Shown one piece after another: positions 7,660 to 10,455 of a stretch of 10,455 nt of DNA; positions within the stretch are counted from its first letter, which is position 1; each line of letters opens with the position of its first letter. A program made the translations under genes and the position numbers. A model generated the notes under the pieces. That model ran no database searches, was not told the origin of the DNA, and worked only from the letters and a program-made list of their open reading frames with translations. The stretch comes from an uncultured Ruminococcus sp. Its GTDB lineage: Bacteria; Bacillota; Clostridia; Oscillospirales; Ruminococcaceae. The DNA is taken from contig CAMWKY010000052.1 of assembly GCA_947174965.1 (NCBI GenBank), forward strand, positions 1-10,455. Reading direction: 5' to 3'.

Positions 7660-7717
7660 GTTAAAATAAAAAAATATATCGGAAATACTTGACAAATTCA
7701 GAAATGTATGTTATAAT
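7660..7717 (+). promoter_or_regulatory. Consensus sigma-A promoter of rpmE with A-tract upstream element
   Basis: A perfect TTGACA (7689-7694), a 17-base spacer ending in extended TGT, and a perfect TATAAT (7712-7717). GTTAAAATAAAAAAATA at 7660-7676 lies 12 bases upstream of the -35 and is identical to the element before the phosphohexomutase promoter. A consensus core with an A-tract suits a highly expressed ribosomal protein gene. Confidence 0.9.
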
Positions 7718-7723
7718 ATAGAC

Positions 7724-7805
7724 CTAATGTATACTTGCACTACTGTCTAAGGGAACTGATGGGCTGCACGATTTACAGAAAATACAGTTTAAAGAGGTGA
7801 AAATC
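7724..7805 (+). promoter_or_regulatory. Untranslated leader of rpmE, possible autoregulatory RNA
   Basis: About 80 bases lie between the expected transcription start and the rpmE start codon, long for a gene with a simple ribosome site. Short complementary segments suggest alternative folds. ACTGT (7742-7746) can pair with ACAGT (7784-7788), or AACTG (7754-7758) with CAGTT (7785-7789). The second partner is shared, so the two pairings exclude each other, and it lies just before the AGAGGTG ribosome site (7793-7799). Ribosomal-protein leaders upstream of rpmE have been proposed in several bacterial groups. Whether this belongs to one is untested; the pairings are short. Confidence 0.35.
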
Positions 7806-8009
7806 GTGAAAGAGGGAATCCATCCAAATTTTGTCAAGACTACTATTACTTGCCATTGCGGTAACGTAATCGAAACAATGTCTACAAAAGAGAATATCAA
7901 GGTTGAAATCTGCTCAAAGTGCCACCCTTTCTATACAGGAAAGCAGAAGCTTGTTGATACAGGCGGACGTGTTGAGAGATTTAAGAAGCGTTTCAATATG
8001 GGCAAATAA
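7806..8009 (+). CDS. rpmE: 50S ribosomal protein L31, zinc-binding (C+) form
   Basis: This 67-residue ribosomal protein bridges the large subunit with the small-subunit head. It opens MKEGIHPNF and contains the four zinc-ligand cysteines C16 and C18 (CHC) and C36 and C39 (CSKC), so it is the zinc-containing form rather than the zinc-free paralogue. The conserved [10 protein letters not shown] and [13 protein letters not shown] segments are present. I chose GTG at 7806 because AGAGGTG (7793-7799) lies six bases upstream and the protein then starts exactly as L31 proteins do. The earlier in-frame GTG at 7797 overlaps that ribosome site. It is a single-gene unit with a strong promoter and terminator. 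Confidence 0.96.
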   Translation: MKEGIHPNFVKTTITCHCGNVIETMSTKENIKVEICSKCHPFYTGKQKLVDTGGRVERFKKRFNMGK

Positions 8010-8045
8010 TTTGCTTAACGCACAAATATTGATAGTGAACTTTAT

Positions 8046-8072
8046 AAGCCGCTCCTATATGGGCGGCTTTTT
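8046..8072 (+). terminator. Intrinsic terminator after rpmE
   Basis: AAGCCGCTC at 8046-8054 pairs with GGGCGGCTT at 8061-8069 (nine pairs, one G-U) around the six-base loop CTATAT, ending in five T residues (8068-8072). It closes the rpmE unit 24 bases before the next start codon. Confidence 0.9.
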
Positions 8073-8096
8073 CCTACATAGATAAGGACTTTTTAT

Positions 8097-8732
8097 ATGA
8101 ATTATTTTACTGTTTCAGAACAGGCTTCCGATTCGTTTATTGAAAAAAAATCTGAATTTATTGGCTATATTGCACCTGTCAGGACGAATGATGAAGCTGT
8201 TGAGTTTATCAATAAAATAAAATCCATGCACCGCAAGGCAAAGCATAACGTATATGCCTACATTCTCCGTCAGGACAATATCTCCCGTTATTCCGACGAC
8301 GGCGAACCGCAGGGAACAGCAGGTGTGCCAGTTCTTGATGTTCTGCAAAAGCGTGGACTTACAGATGTTTGTATAGTTGTTACAAGATATTTCGGCGGTA
8401 TTCTGCTTGGTGGCGGTGGACTTGTCCGTGCGTATTCGCACACAGCATCTCTTGCCTGCGATTCTGCACATATAATGGATATGAGACTTTGCCACCGCCT
8501 GAAAATCACAACCGACTATAATATGTACGGAAAGATAAGCTATATTCTGCCGAATTTTGACATAATAAACGTAAATTCCGATTTTGCCGATACGGTTACA
8601 CTTGAAATTCTCGTCATGAGCGAAAAATTTTCAGCACTGCAAAAAGAAATCACAGAAATAACAAACGGCACAGCAGAAATAATGGACTGCGATGAACTTT
8701 ATGAGGATTTTTCAAATATTATAAAAAAATAA
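8097..8732 (+). CDS. yigZ: YigZ/IMPACT family protein (UPF0029 plus DUF1949 domains)
   Basis: This 211-residue cytoplasmic protein belongs to the conserved bacterial YigZ/YvyE family, related to eukaryotic IMPACT. The biochemical role in bacteria is not settled. The N-terminal UPF0029 domain covers about residues 15-125. It has the signatures KSEFIGYI (18-25), the YSDDGEPQGTAGVPVLDVL block, and RYFGGILLGGGGLVRAY, which is the most diagnostic stretch. A C-terminal ferredoxin-like DUF1949 domain follows at about 136-195. AAGGA (8084-8088) lies eight bases before the ATG. The length is normal for the family (about 205-215). No promoter stands out in the short gap after the rpmE terminator. It may be transcribed by readthrough. 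Confidence 0.93.
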   Translation: MNYFTVSEQASDSFIEKKSEFIGYIAPVRTNDEAVEFINKIKSMHRKAKHNVYAYILRQDNISRYSDDGEPQGTAGVPVLDVLQKRGLTDVCIVVTRYFGGILLGGGGLVRAYSHTASLACDSAHIMDMRLCHRLKITTDYNMYGKISYILPNFDIINVNSDFADTVTLEILVMSEKFSALQKEITEITNGTAEIMDCDELYEDFSNIIKK

Positions 8733-8760
8733 AGGGATTTTTTAGTTTTTCAAGTATAAG

Positions 8761-8766
8761 TATAAT
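8761..8766 (+). promoter_or_regulatory. Possible -10 element upstream of the dGTPase gene
   Basis: A perfect TATAAT lies 35 bases before the chosen start codon, in the 69-base gap after yigZ. The sequence at 16-17 bases upstream is a T run (TTTTTA at best), a poor -35. In AT-rich DNA a TATAAT can arise by chance, so this is a weak call. The T-rich gap has no hairpin, so yigZ and the next genes could also share a transcript. Confidence 0.35.
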
Positions 8767-8801
8767 AGAAGCAATTTTTGTATTTTTTAAGGGGGGATTT
8801 T

Positions 8802-9797
8802 ATGACTTTGCGTGAACAGTATGAAATTACAGAATCAACAATTCTTAGCAAGTGCGCCTGCACAAGCATGGACGAAAATATGACAAAACGTGACAGGGCA
8901 GAGGAGAAATGTCCTTATAGAACAGATTTTCAGCGTGATAGAGACAGAATACTTCATTGCAACTCATTCCGCAGATTAAAGCGTAAAACTCAGGTTTTTC
9001 TTTCACCTGTCGGCGACCACTACCGTACAAGACTTACTCACACATTGGAGGTTTCACAGATTGCCCGAACTATTTCCCGTTGTCTGCGACTTAATGAGGA
9101 CTTATCAGAAGCTATTGCACTTGGTCATGATTTAGGGCACTCTCCTTTCGGTCATTGCGGTGAAGCTGTTCTTGATGAAATCTGTCCACACGGTTTCAAG
9201 CATTATCTTCAAAGCATGAGAGTTGTTGAGGAACTTGAAAACAATGGTCGTGGACTTAACCTTACAAAAGCAGTTCGAAACGGCATATTATGTCACACAA
9301 ATATGACTGCCGACACAAAAGAGGGCTGTATTGTGCGACTTGCCGATACTATCGCATATATAAATCATGATATTGAGGATTCAATCCGTGCAGGAGTTCT
9401 TAATATAGCAGAACTTCCGTCAGAATGTGTAAAAATTCTTGGCAATACGAAGTCACAAAGAATAACAACGCTTATTGACTCTGTTGTGAAACATGGTGCA
9501 GAGGAAATTGACTTTGAGCCTGAAATAAGAAATGCACATGATAATCTCAAGTCATTCATGTTCAGAAAAGTTTACACAAATCCCGATGCAAAGCAGGAAA
9601 ATTCAAAGGCAGAAATTGTCATAAGAACACTCTATGACTATTTCAAAAAAAATATCGAAAAACTTCCTGAACAGTACAGACACATTGCAGAAATAAAAGA
9701 CTCCGCCCGTGCCGTGTGCGACTATATTTCGGGCATGAGTGACAAATATGCTGTTGACATCTATACGGAACTTTTCGTTCCTAAATTTTGGAGATGA
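8802..9797 (+). CDS. dgt: HD-domain deoxyguanosinetriphosphate triphosphohydrolase-like protein
   Basis: This 331-residue enzyme is of the dGTPase type: HD-superfamily metalloenzymes that split a dNTP into deoxynucleoside and triphosphate and so adjust the nucleotide pool. The metal ligands are H80 (in RTRLTHTLEVSQIA), the H109-D110 pair (in ALGHDLGHSPFGHCGE) and D182 (in RLADTIAYINHDIEDS). The N-terminal RDRDRILHCNSFRRLKRKTQV motif (residues 45-65) is diagnostic. I start at ATG 8802, behind AAGGGGGGA (8789-8797). An upstream in-frame TTG at 8778 would place that ribosome site inside the gene. The length suits the shorter Firmicutes dGTPase-like subgroup of about 330-340 residues. The stop overlaps the dnaG ribosome site, so the two are probably co-transcribed. 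Preference for dGTP is not established for this subgroup. Confidence 0.93.
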   Translation: MTLREQYEITESTILSKCACTSMDENMTKRDRAEEKCPYRTDFQRDRDRILHCNSFRRLKRKTQVFLSPVGDHYRTRLTHTLEVSQIARTISRCLRLNEDLSEAIALGHDLGHSPFGHCGEAVLDEICPHGFKHYLQSMRVVEELENNGRGLNLTKAVRNGILCHTNMTADTKEGCIVRLADTIAYINHDIEDSIRAGVLNIAELPSECVKILGNTKSQRITTLIDSVVKHGAEEIDFEPEIRNAHDNLKSFMFRKVYTNPDAKQENSKAEIVIRTLYDYFKKNIEKLPEQYRHIAEIKDSARAVCDYISGMSDKYAVDIYTELFVPKFWR

Positions 9798-9806
9798 GGT
9801 GTATTT

Positions 9807-10196
9807 ATGGCAGAATTTGAAGATTTTATTTCAGAAATCAGAAATGCAAATCCCCTTGAAAATTTTATCGGCACATATGTTTCATTGAAAAAAAGTAGCA
9901 GAAATTATGTCGGAAACTGTCCTTTTCACTCCGAAAGAACGCCGTCTTTTACAGTTTTTACTGATACGCAGAGTTTTTACTGTTTCGGCTGTCACGCTGG
10001 CGGTGACGTTATAACATTTACCATGAAAATGGAAAATCTTGAATTTATTGAAGCACTGAAATTTCTTGCTGAAAAAAGCAATATACCATTTCCTGAAAAA
10101 AATACTGAAAAAACTAAAAATAAAACAAGAATTTATGAAATGAATCGTCTTTCAGCAAATTTTTTCTATAATAATCTTTTATCTTTGAAATTATAA
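9807..10196 (+). CDS. dnaG: DNA primase DnaG, N-terminal part only (interrupted by non-bacterial sequence)
   Basis: The first 120 or so residues are the CHC2 zinc-binding domain of bacterial primase, which recognises template DNA. Ligands are C38, H41, C59 and C62 within NCPFHSERTPSFTV and FYCFGCHAGGDVI, followed by the conserved helix ENLEFIEALKFLAEK. The segment RIYEMNRLSANFFYNNLL fits the start of the linker to the RNA-polymerase domain. Full DnaG is about 590-610 residues, but this frame stops at 129. The toprim/polymerase core and helicase-binding domain are absent. The final residues (SLKL) and stop probably come from the foreign sequence, so the true homology ends near 10185. GAGGTG (9796-9801) overlaps the dgt stop and lies five bases before the ATG. 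The truncation looks like an assembly break and not a biological mutation, because dnaG is essential. Confidence 0.9.
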   Translation: MAEFEDFISEIRNANPLENFIGTYVSLKKSSRNYVGNCPFHSERTPSFTVFTDTQSFYCFGCHAGGDVITFTMKMENLEFIEALKFLAEKSNIPFPEKNTEKTKNKTRIYEMNRLSANFFYNNLLSLKL

Positions 10197-10315
10197 TATG
10201 ATTGGATCATTTACCCCCTTCCCTTTTCCTCCCTCCAGCCTCTCCTATGTAAAAGCTCCATCCCTAATTTTTCTTAATATCCTAGCCCTTTTTTCTGCCT
10301 GTTATTGCTGGGGTA

Positions 10316-10360
10316 TGTGTGTGTGAGAGAGAGAGAGAAATAAAGAGAGACAGAGAGGGA
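10316..10360. repeat. Compound (TG)5(GA)7 microsatellite with imperfect purine extension
   Basis: TG repeats run 10316-10325 and GA repeats 10325-10338. An imperfect all-but-pure purine run with AAATAAAGAGAGACAGAG continues to 10360. Compound CA/GA microsatellites of this kind are common in vertebrate genomes and rare in low-GC bacteria. Confidence 0.9.
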
Positions 10361-10436
10361 TGTCTTCTTCAAATTTCATTCTTAGAAATTGAGGGCTCTG
10401 TTTCACAGTGAGAAGTATTTTGCTTTGTAGTTGTTA

Positions 10437-10451
10437 GTATGTATGTATGTA
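10437..10451. repeat. Short GTAT tetranucleotide repeat
   Basis: GTAT is repeated about 3.75 times at the window edge. It may continue beyond the window. It lies within the putative foreign sequence. Confidence 0.75.
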
Positions 10452-10455
10452 AGAG

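Larger units (their letters stand above)
10185..10455. other. Vertebrate-like non-coding DNA fused to the bacterial contig (probable chimera)
   Basis: From about 10185 to the end no coding frame, bacterial promoter or terminator is seen. The stretch 10148-10455 has no CpG at all, whereas 9901-10020 alone has nine. A pyrimidine-rich block (about 10213-10243) is followed by TG/GA and GTAT microsatellites, and TG dinucleotides are plentiful. These are hallmarks of CpG-depleted vertebrate DNA. The exact junction lies somewhere in about 10175-10210, where both sides are AT-rich. I recognise no specific repeat family. A host read joined in a gut or rumen metagenome would explain it. Confidence 0.8.

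Noticed and set aside
7797..7805. Upstream GTG as start of rpmE
   Set aside because: It falls on the AGAGGTG ribosome site and would add MKI before the conserved L31 opening.
8115..8495. A 126-residue open frame on the minus strand inside yigZ
   Set aside because: It lies wholly opposite a well-conserved gene, has a Cys/Ile-rich translation without family features, and has no credible ribosome site. It is a shadow frame.
8778..8801. Upstream TTG as start of the dGTPase
   Set aside because: It would put the strong AAGGGGGGA ribosome site inside the gene, and ATG at 8802 is properly spaced from that site.
9807..10196. dnaG as a genuine short, stand-alone zinc-finger primase-like protein
   Set aside because: The break coincides with a sharp compositional change to CpG-free, microsatellite DNA, so truncation by misassembly is more likely.
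10197..10455. Tail as a bacterial mobile element, origin or CRISPR leader
   Set aside because: No inverted ends, transposase fragment, DnaA-box cluster or spaced repeats are seen. The simple-sequence repeats and absence of CpG point to eukaryotic DNA.

Overview
The window looks like a low-GC, Gram-positive chromosome segment from an anaerobic Clostridia lineage, most likely Oscillospiraceae (Ruminococcus-like). The reasons are AT-rich intergenic DNA, AGGAGG-type ribosome binding sites, occasional TTG and GTG starts, consensus sigma-A promoters, and the gene order regulator-ftsE-ftsX-M23 hydrolase-S41 protease. The lineage is an inference from gene content, since no database search was possible. 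All genes lie on the + strand and are closely packed; no gap between genes exceeds about 165 bases.

Region 1 (1-5813) is a cell-envelope and division block. A PucR/CdaR-type helix-turn-helix regulator is followed by ftsE and ftsX (ATGA overlap). Next come a secreted coiled-coil protein with an M23 endopeptidase domain (the likely effector switched by FtsEX) and a membrane-anchored S41 C-terminal processing protease with a PDZ domain. A clear intrinsic terminator lies between the hydrolase and the protease, only 19 bases before the protease start. The protease may therefore depend on readthrough or on an unseen promoter.

Region 2 (5814-8072) holds two transcription units, each with a strong promoter. 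One carries an alpha-phosphoglucomutase/phosphomannomutase. The other carries rpmE (ribosomal protein L31, zinc-binding form), with an untranslated leader of about 80 bases and a strong terminator. The two promoters share an identical 17-base A-tract element at nearly the same distance upstream of an identical TATGTTATAAT -10 region.

Region 3 (8073-about 10190) holds a YigZ/IMPACT-family protein, an HD-domain dGTPase-like triphosphohydrolase, and the start of dnaG (primase), whose ribosome binding site overlaps the dGTPase stop codon.

Region 4 (about 10185-10455) does not belong with the rest. The dnaG frame breaks after the zinc-finger domain. The last 260 or so bases contain no CpG, a pyrimidine-rich stretch, a (TG)n(GA)n microsatellite and a GTAT repeat. 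This looks like vertebrate (host) DNA joined to the bacterial contig, so a chimeric assembly is the best explanation. I see no undescribed defence, mobile or biosynthetic system here; the rest is ordinary core-genome content with a few regulatory details worth checking.
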